DNA of 64,000 nucleotides from Abelmoschus esculentus (lineage: Eukaryota; Streptophyta; Magnoliopsida; Malvales; Malvaceae), in NCBI GenBank assembly GCA_035048815.1, contig JAUCBN010000026.1:11911501-11975500 (forward strand), written 5' to 3'. Below, one piece after another: positions 34,723-45,534 of this stretch (its first letter is position 1; every line of letters starts with the position of its first letter). Below the pieces are notes generated by a model. The model searched no databases. It was not told where the DNA came from and was given only the letters and a program-made list of their open reading frames with translations. A program made the translations under genes and the position numbers.

Positions 34723-35333
34723 TCATTTTAGATTGTTAGGTTCCTTTGACTCGAGAGAGCGGGAACACCTTAGAAACCTCTGTTGAGTGAATAGACCACA
34801 TAATAGCTAGTTATTCGTAGGAGTGAGGTTAAAAAGTCCATAAGAACCCCCATCAATCATTCCTAGTAAGGCTCATCAACCGAGGATCATTACATCATAT
34901 TTCTTACCTATGTTCTCTTATCTTAATTTTGCCTTGGCATTTACAAAGTGTTCCCTTGTTTTCCCCTATTTTCCTTTGTTTTCTCTGTTTGTTTGCAATC
35001 ATACATCATACACTTCACACATCATATTCATAAATCTATCGTGCCATCACCATTCATTCCATTTTGCCTTGATATATTTTAGTTGCTTGTATTCTGAAAT
35101 TGTCTTAGCATTTTACCATTAAACCCTCACCGTACATACTCATTTCCATATGTTTATACAATTTTATTTATTAACCATTTAGTTAGTGACACCTTTTTGC
35201 CTTGACAAAATTGAATTACACTTTCCCCCGATCCTCGTGGGAACGATACTCACTCACCCTTTATTACTTGTATGACTGTGTATACTTGCACATATGTGTT
35301 AGTATAATTTATAGCATTGCACGGACATCACCA
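34723..35333 (+). repeat. AthA 3' LTR, second part
   Basis: It resumes TCATTTTAGATTGTTAGGTTCC, parallel to 2541-3007 and 14774-14881, and ends CATCACCA. It is followed by the ATAGG duplication. Confidence 0.87.
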
Positions 35334-35338
35334 ATAGG

Positions 35339-36420
35339 TCAACTAGGCAAATGGAGTGAATTTCATGATATATTTTTAATTTACAAACTTAATTTTCGGG
35401 ATTTTGTCTTTTTGCCTTTGTTATCTTTGTAATTCCTAAGCCTATAAATACTCGCTCCTTGGAGAGGCTTGAGGATCATCAATCATCTTTCATTTTGTGC
35501 TTAGCTTAGTTTGTTTTAAGTACTTTATTCTAAATAAAGTTTTCTTTTCACTTTCACTTTTTCTCTCTTTTATTTTATGTTTATAATTTATTTTTAAAAC
35601 ATGTCAAGCATGATAAATAATATCATGCTTGACTTATTTTCTCAAGAAAAAGAGCTAGCAATGAAATGATTTGATCGTGAGATTCGAACAAAGTACTAAA
35701 TTCCCTTTTGGTATACATTCTTATTTTTCTGTACATAAAAGATTGGCAATTGGCCTCCTTTACATTTTTTAAATTACTTCTTATCAAAAATACATTGTTG
35801 GTTTGTAAGTTGTTTAAAAATATAGTTGGGAGGAAGGATCGGCCTGTGGTACTTTGACTTTTTGTGAACACACTTAGCAATGGTTCGCTAAGGAAAAACG
35901 AGATAGGAAACAATTCTCGGTGAGACAACTTTCGAGTCGGGCTTTTTCAGTTTTAAAACTAAATATTTTAATGGTGATAGACGTGGCTAATTTACTTAAG
36001 AATTGACTTTCAAAGATAGACTTGGGAAGATCGTTTATATGTGAGAAAAGCAAGTTGTAATAGGTTGGGCCTTGCAGACTGTAACCGACATGAATCCCGA
36101 AGGAAAATACATTTCAATGATCGAAAGAATCCAATCAAATCTAGCTCAAGACGATTTTATTATTTGTGATATCTCAACTTATTTTCTTCTTTAATTTGCT
36201 TCTACTTATTAATTATTTTTTCATTTTACTTTGATTATTTTAAATCTAAATTATCACCCCTTTATTTATTATCGAAGATCCCAGATTAAAAAAGACAATC
36301 AATCGGATTAGGAAATACAAAATTTCTTGTGAATCAACCCTCTTCCACTATTCTACCTTTCTCTTATTTATTTTATTTTCGAAGAAGCTTTATTTTATTT
36401 TGACACGTTAAAATGATGCT
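35339..36420 (+). repeat. AthE 5' LTR, right part, and leader
   Basis: Non-coding sequence leading to a degenerate tRNA-Asp-type primer site at 36430. TATAAATACTCG at 35443-35450 followed by a CTTGAGGATCATCAATCATC stretch looks like a promoter and transcription start. The exact LTR end (somewhere near 36420) is not resolved. AthA is probably inserted in this LTR. Confidence 0.5.
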
Positions 36421-36429
36421 TGTCAAAAT

Positions 36430-36447
36430 TGGTACCATTGTCAAGGA
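36430..36447 (+). other. Degenerate primer binding site (tRNA-Asp type), AthE
   Basis: TGGTACCATTGTCAAGGA differs from TGGCGCCGTTGCCGGGGA at six positions, and every change is C to T or G to A. Confidence 0.65.
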
Positions 36448-36499
36448 AATTCAGCAATTTACTATTCAATTTCTTTGTTTTTATGACCAGGAGAAACAT

Positions 36500-37620
36500 A
36501 GGTACTTTGGTGGAGTACAACTTGGAAATTAAAGTGAGCACTCATAGAAATCACGGTCAAATGCTTCAACGAAAGAAACAACAAAAGGAACAAAAATCTA
36601 CATCTGCAACACCATCTTGTGATCAAACTCCATCAATTGAATCCCCTTAAGCAAACCAAATGCTAATCCTACGCTTGAATCCGAATGAATGGTGAATCAA
36701 ACAATAAGAGAGTTAGCCGCCACACCCGTTATGCAACAACCACTTTACATCACTTTTTCTCATGGCGATACTAGTTTTCAACTCAAAACGTGGTTAATTC
36801 ATCTTCTTCCAACCTTCAACAGTCTTTCTAGTGAGATCCCATATAAACACCTTGCCGAATTTAATATGGTGTGTAGTAGCATGAAGCCGCAAGGAGTTTC
36901 GGAAGATCAAATTAAGCTAAGCTAAGGGTGTTTCCTTTTTCTTTAACCGAAACAACCAAAAAATAGTTATTTTATCTTTCACCTATTTCGATTACTACTT
37001 GGACTGAACTATCTCGTATTTTTCTTGATAGATTCTTTCCTGCGGGAAATGCGAGCGAACTTATGCGATACATCTTGGGAATCCAACAAAGGAACGAAGA
37101 AACTCTTTACGAGTATTAGGAGAAGTTTAAGAAGCTATGTGTCAATTGTCCGTAACACGGCTTATCCGAGTAAACTCTTTCTCAGTATCTTTACGAAGGG
37201 ATACTTCCGATAGATAAGAAGATGGTAGACGCTGCAAGTGGGGGTTCCCTCATTAACATGATGCCCGAAAATGCGAGAGCTCTAATTTCTACCATGGCTG
37301 CAAACTGCCACAATTTGACTCTTCGAGTGAACCTAGCCGACGGGTTCACGAAGTAAGTACAATTTCACTAGAAAATAAAATAGACAAGTTAACTGACATT
37401 GTCAATTCTCTTGTTTCAGGCAAAATTAGAGTTGTGAAATTTTGTGGAGTTTGTACTATAATGGACAATCCAACAGACTCGTGTCTATTACTACTAGATG
37501 AGTTGGGCTCCAATGTTAATGCAATAAATAACTTTCCGGATCTTCCTCAACGAGCATACAACTCTTATGGTAACGCATTTAACCCCAATTAGACAGATCA
37601 CCCCAATATGAGCTATAGGG
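36500..37620 (+). pseudogene. Athila-type gag (AthE)
   Basis: After a diverged N-terminus the sequence has PLYITFSHGDTSFQLKTWLI and HKHL/YKHLAEFNMVCSSMKPQG (36740-36905). In other frames come FFPAGNASEL, LYEY.EKFKKLC (about 37108) and DKKMVDAASGGSLINMMPENA (about 37215), then FCGVCTIMDNPTDSC (about 37440), the cysteine segment. The order matches the classic Athila gag. At least five stops or frameshifts are present. Confidence 0.82.
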
Positions 37621-37849
37621 GTAGAAACCCAAACATTCAATCGAAACCACCTATTTTTCAAAATCAAGCGTCACCAAGAATTTCCCTTGAGACCATCGTT
37701 GAAAAATTGGCTATCTCATAAGAAAATTTTCAAACTCAAACTCAATCCCACCTTCAAGAAATTGACAAACCAATGAGCCAATTAGCCCAATCTATTGGTC
37801 GTTTAGAGTCTCAAGGTCGATTACCTTCACAAACCGTCCTAAGCCGAGG

Positions 37850-39005
37850 GAAAACGTGAGCGTTGTAACCTTGTGGAGTGGTACCGTTATTGCACCTAAA
37901 TCGATCAAAGAAGTAGAGAAAGAAACCAAAGAGACCCAAGAAGATGCTTCATCAAAAATTCAAGAAGAAAATTCATCACCTTCACTTATTCTAGGTAAAA
38001 TTGTTCTTAACTCTTCCTTTTCTTCTACTTACGAGACTCCTCTTTTTCCAAAGGGAGGCTTGCTAGACATGACAAGAAACATGGGGATAAATAAATTCTT
38101 GAAATATTCAAGAAAGTAGAAATTAATATTCCACTACTTGATGTTATCCAAAAGGTGCCTAAATATGCGAAATTTTTGAAGGACTTGTGTACAAATCGAA
38201 GGCGATTATCCGATATCGAGAAGATAAATATTGGTGAAAATGTATTGGCCATTGTTCAAAGGCGTTTACTACCCAAGTACAAATATCAAAGAATGTTCGC
38301 AATTCTATACAAAATCAAAAACGTCAGAATCAAGAGAGCAATGTGCGATCTAGGCACATCTATTAATGTAAACATTAAGCGTCTACAACAAAATTTTGAC
38401 TGAACCATTGAAGGAGACGCAAGTAACGGTTCAACTTGCCGATCGGTTGGTCATTTATCCCGAGGGAGTATTAGAAAATGTGTTGATAAAGGTAAACGAT
38501 CTTATTTTTCCTATGGATTTTTACATTATTGACATGGAAAATGACCGCAGTAACTTCGGATCGAAAATTTTGCTTGGGCGCCCTTTCTTATCAATAGCTC
38601 ATACCAAGATCGATGTCTATATCGGAATATTAACTATAGAATTTGATGGGAAAGTGGTTAAATTTAACGTATATAAAGCCATTAAATATCCCGATTTGGT
38701 TACAAGTTTGAATTTTGTTGATATTATTGATCTTTAGCCAACGATTTTATCGAGACTAATTTGTTTCGTGATTTTTATAGGGAACTTACAGATGTCGACA
38801 ATAATGACTTATACGAAATGATTTATTCTATTTCATCTATTTTAAATTTTCGCCTAGCACCTTTTAAATCTAAACTGTTTTCTTCGATTTTACAAGCACG
38901 AAAATTAAAATTAAAGCAACTTCTTACGCATATGAAGTATGCGTTCTTGGACGATAACGAAACCTTTTCGATCATTGTTTCAAGCGAATTATCAAAGGAA
39001 GAATA
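37850..39005 (+). pseudogene. Athila-type protease and linker (AthE)
   Basis: It opens with a linker rich in Lys and Glu (37860-38000), then KVPKYAKFLKDLCTNRRRL and the active-site segment MCDLGTSINV (about 38341). The distal part FYIIDMENDRSNFGSKILLGRPF and KIDVYIGILTIEFDGKV follows, then LKQLLTHMKYAFLDDNETF up to 39005. Frameshifts lie near 38105 and 38395. The active site reads DLG as in AthA and AthB. Confidence 0.82.
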
Positions 39006-39029
39006 GGATGCATTGATGGAAGTTTTGCG

Positions 39030-40020
39030 CACCAATAAAAAAAGCCATTGGATGGAATATAGCCAACATTAAAGGCATGAGTCAATCCACTTGTATGCAC
39101 AAAATCAAAATGGAGGAAGGAGCGAAACCAGTAACAGAAGGCCAACGACGTTTAAACCCACCAATGATGGAAGTTGTAAACAATGAAATCTAAAAATTAC
39201 TTGATGCCGATATAATCTATCGAATCTCAGATATCAAATGGATAAGTCTGATCCATATCGTTCCAAAGAAGACCAGAGTGACGGTGGTCAAAAGCGTAGA
39301 AGGCAAAATGTTTCCAACAAGAATACAAAAAGGTTGGAGAGTTTGCATTGAACATAGAAAACTTAACTCTCAAACCCGAAAAAATCATTTCCCCTTACCT
39401 TTCATTGACCAAATGGTCGAAAGACTTGTAGGAAAATCGCATTATTGTTGTCTTGACAGATTTTTTGGATTTTTTAGATATCGGTGGCACCCGAAGATCA
39501 AGAAAAAACGATATTTACGTATCCTTTCGGTATATTTGCGTATCGGATAATGCCTTTTGGACTTTACAACGCCCCCACGACATTTCAACGGTGTATGTTG
39601 AGTGTATTTTTCGACTATGTTGAGCAAGGTATTGAGGTATTTATGGATGATTTTACTGTCTATGGTGATTCTTTCAACCAATGCATTTCTAATCTTAATT
39701 ATGTCTTGAATCGTTGCATTGAATTTAATTTGGGTTTAAATTATAAAAAATGGTATTTCATGGTAAGTAAAGGATTAGTTCTTGGGCATATTGTTTCATC
39801 AAAGGGAATTATCGTTGATAAAGCAAAAGCTGACATAATATGCTCACTTCCATACCCCACTTTAGTGAGGGAGATTCGATCTTTCCTTGGTCATGTAGAA
39901 TTTTACCAACGCTTCATAAAAGATTTTTCTAAGTTGGCGCAATCGTTGTATCGTTTGTTACAAAAAGATGTTGCATTCGACCTCGATGATGCTTGCAAGG
40001 AGTCATTCGACACACTAAAA
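39030..40020 (+). pseudogene. Athila-type reverse transcriptase (AthE), cut before RNase H
   Basis: It reads RVCIEHRKLNSQTRKNHFPLP and FIDQMVERLVGKSHYCCLD, a frameshift near 39480, then PEDQEKTIFTYPFGIFAYR, MPFGLYNAPTTFQRCM and the catalytic FMDDFTVYG (about 39640). LGHIVSSKGIIVDKAK and SFLGHVEFYQRFIKDFS follow. It ends at CKESFDTLK (40018), where the RNase H should begin, and is replaced by a coding tandem repeat. RNase H and integrase are missing. Confidence 0.85.
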
Positions 40021-40149
40021 GATCACTATACACCTGAAAGACTGCATGTGACACACGAGTCTGTTGAAAAGTACCAGCAACTTGACCATTTCTTGATCAC
40101 TGCAATGATGAGAGATTGCAGGTGAACGATGAACTTGCTGAGAAGGTTC
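40021..40149 (+). repeat. Coding tandem repeat, left half (25-residue unit)
   Basis: Two units: 40021-40083 (DHYTPERLHVTHESVEKYQQL) and from 40084 a unit starting DHF and ending ERLQVNDELAEKV, which is cut by the AthC insertion. The array continues at 44497 in the same frame once AthC is removed. No domain is recognised. Confidence 0.7.
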
Positions 40150-41125
40150 TAATGAGTGTCTAAAAGTAATATTTTTATTACCCTTTTTACTCTTATTATT
40201 GTTAGAATTAAGCATAATATTAATTGCATACTTAGTCATTCATGCATATTTACATAATTTCTTTAATTATTATATTTAATTTATGTTTCGGTTAATTGCG
40301 TGAAAAAATATATTATGGTTGATAAAGCAAAAATATATTATCGAGTGGGAGAGAATGACGCAAAGAGGACGATTTTCTTCTTGTTTTCTTGTTTTATTCG
40401 AGTGATGAGAGGATATTGTTTTAGGATATTTTGCTCAGCCATGAACTAATTTAAAGTTGGCTTGAGTTATTTTGTTTTAAGGTTTTGATTTCATTTGAAT
40501 TCTATCTATAAGCTTTTGAGTGTTCTTAATCAAAGTTTACTTATTTTTGGCAATGATTTGGTTTGTACGAGAATTGGGAAAGGACCTCGTAAAACAATAC
40601 ATTTGTCTAGATTCAGGAGAAATAGGTTCACGAAACGAATAAGTATGGTTCCAACCAAGTGCGTGAAAACTAATCTGGCTTAGGGATAAGTGTAGGATTT
40701 CAACGACTAACAGAAATAATGGTTTGACGAACTTTGGGGATAGTCGCCCAAATAGCCCGAGCAATTCCCTCATCGCAATTGCCCAAGCATTCGATAAACT
40801 AACTAGCAAATCCTACTGAGCCCAATTGCCAGAACGAGTTGAATGGTGCGAGCACCCACTTGAAAGGAAGAATTCATTCGTCCATCGTTCCATAACTCAG
40901 GATAACCTAGCCAAATCTCTCTTATCGATTGCTCCAATTTATTTACTTGTTTATTTTATTATTTTCATTTAAATATTAATTTTATAAACCACTTTTGTCT
41001 TTATTTTCAGTGTAAGAAATTAAATTCCGGAAGAAGCACCAAGCTCTGTAAAGACGATATCTAAATCTATACTATTACTTGCGACGTGTACACTTGCACC
41101 GTTTGCGTTGCACTCAAATCACGCA
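40150..41125 (+). repeat. AthC 5' LTR, internally deleted
   Basis: It starts TAATGAGTGTC (the 3' copy has TGATGAGTG, so the first G has become A) and ends CAAATCACGCA before the primer site. Compared with the 3' LTR it skips from TTATGGTTG to ATCGAGTGGGAGAG, losing the promoter region. Confidence 0.75.
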
Positions 41126-41134
41126 ACAAGTTTT

Positions 41135-41152
41135 TGGCGCTGTTGTCGGGGA
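41135..41152 (+). other. Primer binding site (tRNA-Asp type), AthC
   Basis: TGGCGCTGTTGTCGGGGA has two differences from the perfect complement of the tRNA-Asp 3' end. Confidence 0.85.
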
Positions 41153-41264
41153 TTGACAATAGCGTCTTTGTTTTAAGTTTCTTGCATTTTATTATTGTTA
41201 CTAACTTATTTTCTTTTTATTTAAAAAAAACAAAAGAAAATTAGGTGTACATTAAGTTGAAAAA

Positions 41265-41600
41265 ACTTCGTGATGCAAAACAATAAAAGGAAATCTGTTC
41301 AAGAGTTGATGTTGAAAGATATGAATCGATCCAATCAATAATTTCTTGATGATTACCTATGCCAAGCAAGAAACTTCGAGATGCAGAACAATTTAAAGAA
41401 ATCTGTTCGAGAGTTGATGTGGGAAGATATAAATTGAACCAATCAAGAATTTTTTAGATTAAATGATGATTATCTATGTCAATCAAGAGTAGCCCAACAA
41501 GATAGAAAGAAGTTTGATCGAGAGTTGATGTTGGAAGATAGGAATCGAGCAAACCAAGAAATTTTTACATTAAATAATGATTACCTATACCAACAAAGAG
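41265..41600 (+). repeat. Three-unit coding repeat, about 108-119 bp, in AthC
   Basis: Units begin near 41265, 41372 and 41491. Each contains a GAGAGTTGATGTTGGAAGAT-like core, and the translated cores read ELMLKDMNRSNQ, ELMWEDIN.TNQ and ELMLEDRNRANQ. The third runs into FCSYCEENHLVSHMEDH (about 41635), which looks like a decayed gag zinc motif. Stops occur in units 1 and 2. Confidence 0.7.
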
Positions 41601-42217
41601 CAACCCAACAAGTACATATCAAGGCAATTTTTTGTTCTTATTGTGAAGAAAATCATTTGGTTAGCCACATGGAGGACCATAGATGGAACCAATAACAAAA
41701 TCCTTCATGGTATGATCAAAACGCTCAAAATTTTTTTACCATGACAATTTTGTTGATGCTACAGATATGTCATGGCATTATAGTCCTTTTCAAAAGAGTC
41801 CAAATTTTTTAGAAGAATTTCAAGCATCATTGGCTAGAATTATCAAATTACTAGAGAAGTTGAAAGATCAAATACAGACCATGGATGCAAAGAAAATCGA
41901 GTTGGATGCACCCTTGGGGATTCGGAAGATTAATTGAGGAGATCCATACATGTAATGGATAACATGCCCCAACAATCAATTCTTAGGGATATGAATTCCT
42001 AACACTAGAGGACAAAGAGGAAATTTCGGAACCTCTGAGTCTAGAACATGTTGATGAGAAAGATTGTCACACGTTAGATGAGTCTAAAGAAATACTTTAC
42101 ATGGCAATTGAGGAGCCTGAATACAACGGGATTGAGACAACAGTTAGTGTCATTGAGGAGATTACTTCTATAGAAAATTCTGAGGAGTCTGATTCCTAGG
42201 ATGTTACATCAACACTG

Positions 42218-42790
42218 ATGCTGAAGAAGGAATCTAAGGATTACTCTCACTCACAGTTGTCTAGGCAATTACATGTCGACATGCTCGATCAACAAGATGA
42301 TGATACTTTGTTAATGGAATGTGAAAAGGTAATGATTGAACCTTCCAAATTCTTTAAAAACTCACCTCTTTCATTGCAGGTATCTTCCGATGAATCAACA
42401 GCAAATGATTTAAAGCCATCAAAAGTAAGGTATGATTGTTTAGGAGAAGATATTTTATCCTTGGTAATTCCATCTAATATTAGTTCCAAACCAAATTCTC
42501 TACTGATGGAGATATTTGAGAAGCATAAAGAACACGATGGGTTGATTCTTGAAGACTTCGAAAAAAAGAAACCTTCACTTGACATACACGGAAGTTGTGA
42601 TTATATTGGAAATTTTGGATTACGTCGTTGTGATGTTATACTCGCAACTTCACATGCTCAAGTAATTGTTATTGCTCAAGCTATTACTGCTCAAGATAAT
42701 GGAAAAGTATCAATGGAGGACTTAATCCACCAGCACAACCACCACGACAAGGACATAAATCTACATCCAAGGCAAGCAGGAAAGTACTAA
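42218..42790 (+). CDS. AthC internal ORF, unknown, PR-RT-linker-like
   Basis: 190 codons without a stop, in the only substantial open frame of AthC. An upstream stop at 42199 separates it from similar-looking codons. The stretch RYDCLGEDILSLVIPSN...LLMEIFEKHKEHDGLILEDFE parallels the pol linker YAYLGENETLPVII...LLAVLS.HK..IG of AthA and AthB, so it may descend from that linker without protease or RT. The C-terminus is His-rich (HQHNHHDKDINLH). No catalytic motif is seen. The start codon is uncertain. It may be non-functional. Confidence 0.4.
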   Translation: MLKKESKDYSHSQLSRQLHVDMLDQQDDDTLLMECEKVMIEPSKFFKNSPLSLQVSSDESTANDLKPSKVRYDCLGEDILSLVIPSNISSKPNSLLMEIFEKHKEHDGLILEDFEKKKPSLDIHGSCDYIGNFGLRRCDVILATSHAQVIVIAQAITAQDNGKVSMEDLIHQHNHHDKDINLHPRQAGKY

Positions 42791-43616
42791 CTCAAGGTGA
42801 CGACCTTTCTAACTCATTTGCTTTTTTTTGCATGCATTGGGGACAATGCTCATCTCGAGTTTGGGGGTATTTACCTTTAATTGATTCATGATAGTTGCAT
42901 TCATAATTAGTTATTGCATATAGATTGCATAAATTTTTTTGCCAAGAATTTCAATTTGATCTAATTGATTTAAATTTGATGGATAACTAATGATGAAACT
43001 TTTGTCATTGCACTTAATTGAAACAGACTTTGATTTGAGGATTGCATGAGAATAACCTAGAGTTTTACTATGATGCTGATTTTTTTTACACGGTTGTGAC
43101 TTGTAGATCGATACAGACTTTGTGATTTTAGGTTGTTAGAATTTTGGGTATTTAAAAATAAAAAAATAATAAAAAATGAAAAAATGGATAAGCAATATCA
43201 TTCTAGAGGTGACCGAAATTGGCTCTAGTTTGGGTGCATTGACGAATCATTAGAGGTGCCCAAAACTAGCTCTAGTCGATAAAATTAAAGAAATTTCTTA
43301 ATTGCTAGAGGTGCCCGAAATTGGCTCTAGTGAGAGTAAAGATTAATGTTTAGGCAATTATTGTTAAAACCTTTTTTCACATAGAATATTAAAAATTAAC
43401 TTGTACACAACTACACACACACTTTGTCACGAGTATTATAGTTTGATTCTGGAAAATTTCTTTGCTTTTCGAAAAATTTTAAGGTGATCATACTTTGTGC
43501 CCCGGTTCTGAGTTTGAAAGTTAAATTTCAAAGCAAGTCTATGAAGATTGGATGCCTTAGCAATTAATTGTTAAGTTTGCATTGCTTGAGGACAAGAAAT
43601 AGTTCGAATTTTGGGG
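42791..43616 (+). mobile_element. AthC 3' UTR
   Basis: Non-coding. It holds a GGGGACAATG..CTC..GTTTGGGGG block typical of Athila 3' regions. Three copies of a short repeat containing AGAGGTG.CCGAAA.T.GCTCTAG lie at about 43206, 43252 and 43309. It ends AATTTTGGGG next to the LTR. Confidence 0.6.
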
Positions 43617-44493
43617 TGTGATGAGTGTCCAAAAGTACTATTTTTTACCTTTTACTCTTATTATTGTTAGAATTAAGCATAATATTTAATTTCATAATTA
43701 GTCATTCATACATATTTATATAATTTCTTTAATTATTATATTTAATTTATATTTCGATTAATTACATAGAAAAGGATATTATGGTTGTGTGTTTCCTTAT
43801 TTGTAGGATTTGATGACAATCTGAAAGGAATCACAAGAAGATAAGGAGATAAAGTTGATTTCAAAAGACATTGAGAGATTCTAGGAGATTGGACTTGATA
43901 AGAGAAATAAAGATTTGAATTAATTTAAAATCTTTAAAGAGATAATTATTCCCTTATCAAATTAATTCAAATCAAATAATTTGACCAAACAAGATCCTAT
44001 AAAAAGGGAAGATGTCGTCCAAAGCAAAGGGGAGTCGATCGAGTGGGAGAGATTGACGCAAAGAGGCTGCAATTTCCTTCTTGTTTTCTTGTTTTATTCG
44101 AGTGATGAGAAGATATTATTTTAGGATATTTTGCCCAACCATGAACTAATTTAAAGTTGGCTTGAGTTATTTTGCTTTAAGGTTTTGATTTCATTTGAAT
44201 TCTATCTATAAGCTTTTGAGTGTTCTTATCAAAGTTTACCTATTCTTGGCAATTATTTGGTTTGCGAGAGAATTGGGAAAGGACCTCGTAAAATGATATA
44301 TTTATCTAGATTCGGAAGAATTAGATTCATAAAATGAATAAGTATGGTTCGAACCAAGTGTGTGAGAACTAATCCGGCTTAGGAATAAGTGCAAGATTTC
44401 AACGGCTAACAAAAGCAATATTTTGCCGAACTTTGAGGATAATCGCCCAAATTGCCCGAGCAATTCCCTCATCGCAATTGCCCAAGCATTCGA
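43617..44493 (+). repeat. AthC 3' LTR, truncated at its end
   Basis: TGTGATGAGTGTCC start and a TATAAAAAGGG box at 43998-44005. It matches the 5' LTR up to GCCCAAGCATTCGA. The U5-like end present at 40794-41125 is absent. The small plus-strand ORF beginning at 44423 is partly LTR and partly the 25-residue repeat. Confidence 0.75.
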
Positions 44494-44496
44494 AGA

Positions 44497-44692
44497 GGTT
44501 CATATTGACCATTCCTATCTTGATTATTACAATTTTGAGCTATTGCAAGTGAAGCATGAGCCTTCTCAGAAGTTTCAACTTGACCATTTCTATCTCGATC
44601 ACTTCAATATTGAAAGACTATATGTGAAGCATGAGCTTTTTGATCATTATCACCTTGAGTCCACTAAGAAACATTACCTCTATTATTAGATG
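44497..44692 (+). repeat. Coding tandem repeat, right half (25-residue unit)
   Basis: Two full 75-bp units, 44507-44581 (DHSYLDYYNFELLQVKHE...) and 44582-44656 (DHFYLDHFNIERLYVKHE...), then a short tail ending in TAG at 44689. They continue in frame the unit interrupted at 40149. Confidence 0.75.
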
Positions 44693-45529
44693 AACCACAA
44701 ACCTGTTGAGGAGTTACACCTTGAATTTGTGAGAAAATATTACCCCTAAGGTCAGTATGATATTGAGAAACACTACATGAACTTGGTACTTGAGAATGAT
44801 CAGTCGGTGAGGGATTAGAACTAGGTTGATAAGTTGAAGGGAACAAAATATGGAAGAAACTTGTATGAGTTTCAACATTAGTCTTTTGTGCCTTTTCATT
44901 CCTAGTTGTTGGAATATTATCCTCGTCAAAAACTACATGCCTAGATATAACAACTTTTCCACTATTATTCAAACACTTATATCTTTTATGAGAAGTACAA
45001 TACCCTAAGAATAAACATTTTGTAGTTCAAAAATTCAATTTATGTTTGTTATAAGGTCTCGTATAAGGGTAACAAACACAACCAAGACTTTCATGAGATT
45101 ATAATCAGGAGGTTTCCCATACAGCTTCTCAAATGGAGACTTACCTTGTAAAACTTCAATTAGTTGTCTATTAATCCGATTCACTACAGTTGTGAAGGCA
45201 TGACTCCAAAATTTTATCTATAAATCAGCTTGAGAAAGTAATGTCAAACCAATCTCTATAATGTGTCTATGTTTTCTTTCAGCCTTGTTATTCTATTTTG
45301 ATGTTTAAGGACAAGAAATCTTATGTTGAATACCATTTTCTAACAACCAAATTCTGAAAACTGTGTATTTTGCCACATCACTCTGTAATGCTTTAATTTT
45401 TCTATTAAATTGAACTTCAACTAATTTGTGAAAGTTAATAAAACCTTGAGCAACATCTGATTTCTTTTGAATCAAGTATAACAAAGTGTGACGAATACAA
45501 ACATTAATAAAAGAGACACAATAATAATA
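44693..45529 (-). pseudogene. Copia integrase fragment, distal part
   Basis: Minus strand: LIQKKSDVAQGFINFHKLVEVQFN (about 45475-45400), NGIQHKISCP, AERKHRHIIEIGLTLLSQADL, FWSHAFTTVVNRINRQL, GKSPFEKLYGKPPDY and LFLGYCTSHKRYKCLNNSGKV, then a Ser/Pro-rich tail to about 44693. This is the core and C-terminus of Ty1/copia integrase with several stops. It continues at 47327 beyond the solo LTR. Confidence 0.83.
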
Positions 45530-45534
45530 TCAAT

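Larger units (their letters stand above)
18179..35333 (+). mobile_element. Athila-like element AthA, internally deleted, host of AthB
   Basis: The outer ends are TGTGATAAC (18179) and CATCACCA (35333), flanked by perfect 5-bp duplications ATAGG (18174-18178 and 35334-35338). Inside are a stub of the 5' LTR, gag, protease, a PR-RT linker fused to the last codons of integrase, the 3' UTR and a 3' LTR. The 3' LTR is split by AthB (23396-34717). RT, RNase H, most of integrase and most of the third ORF are gone, so it could only have moved with help from another copy. Confidence 0.85.
40150..44496 (+). mobile_element. Non-autonomous LTR element AthC (no pol)
   Basis: Two related LTRs (40150-41125 and 43617-44493) flank a 2.5-kb internal region with a tRNA-Asp-type primer site but no recognisable RT, integrase or protease active site. 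GGTTC duplications flank it (40145-40149 and 44497-44501). The 5' LTR lacks about 240 bp present in the 3' LTR (including the TATA box). The 3' LTR lacks about 330 bp at its end. Such a layout resembles large retrotransposon derivatives that move with enzymes of relatives. The internal region has a triple coding repeat and one ORF. Confidence 0.7.

Noticed and set aside
41265..41600. CRISPR-like array in the three-unit repeat
   Set aside because: Units are long, imperfect, coding in character and inside a plant LTR element; no spacers.
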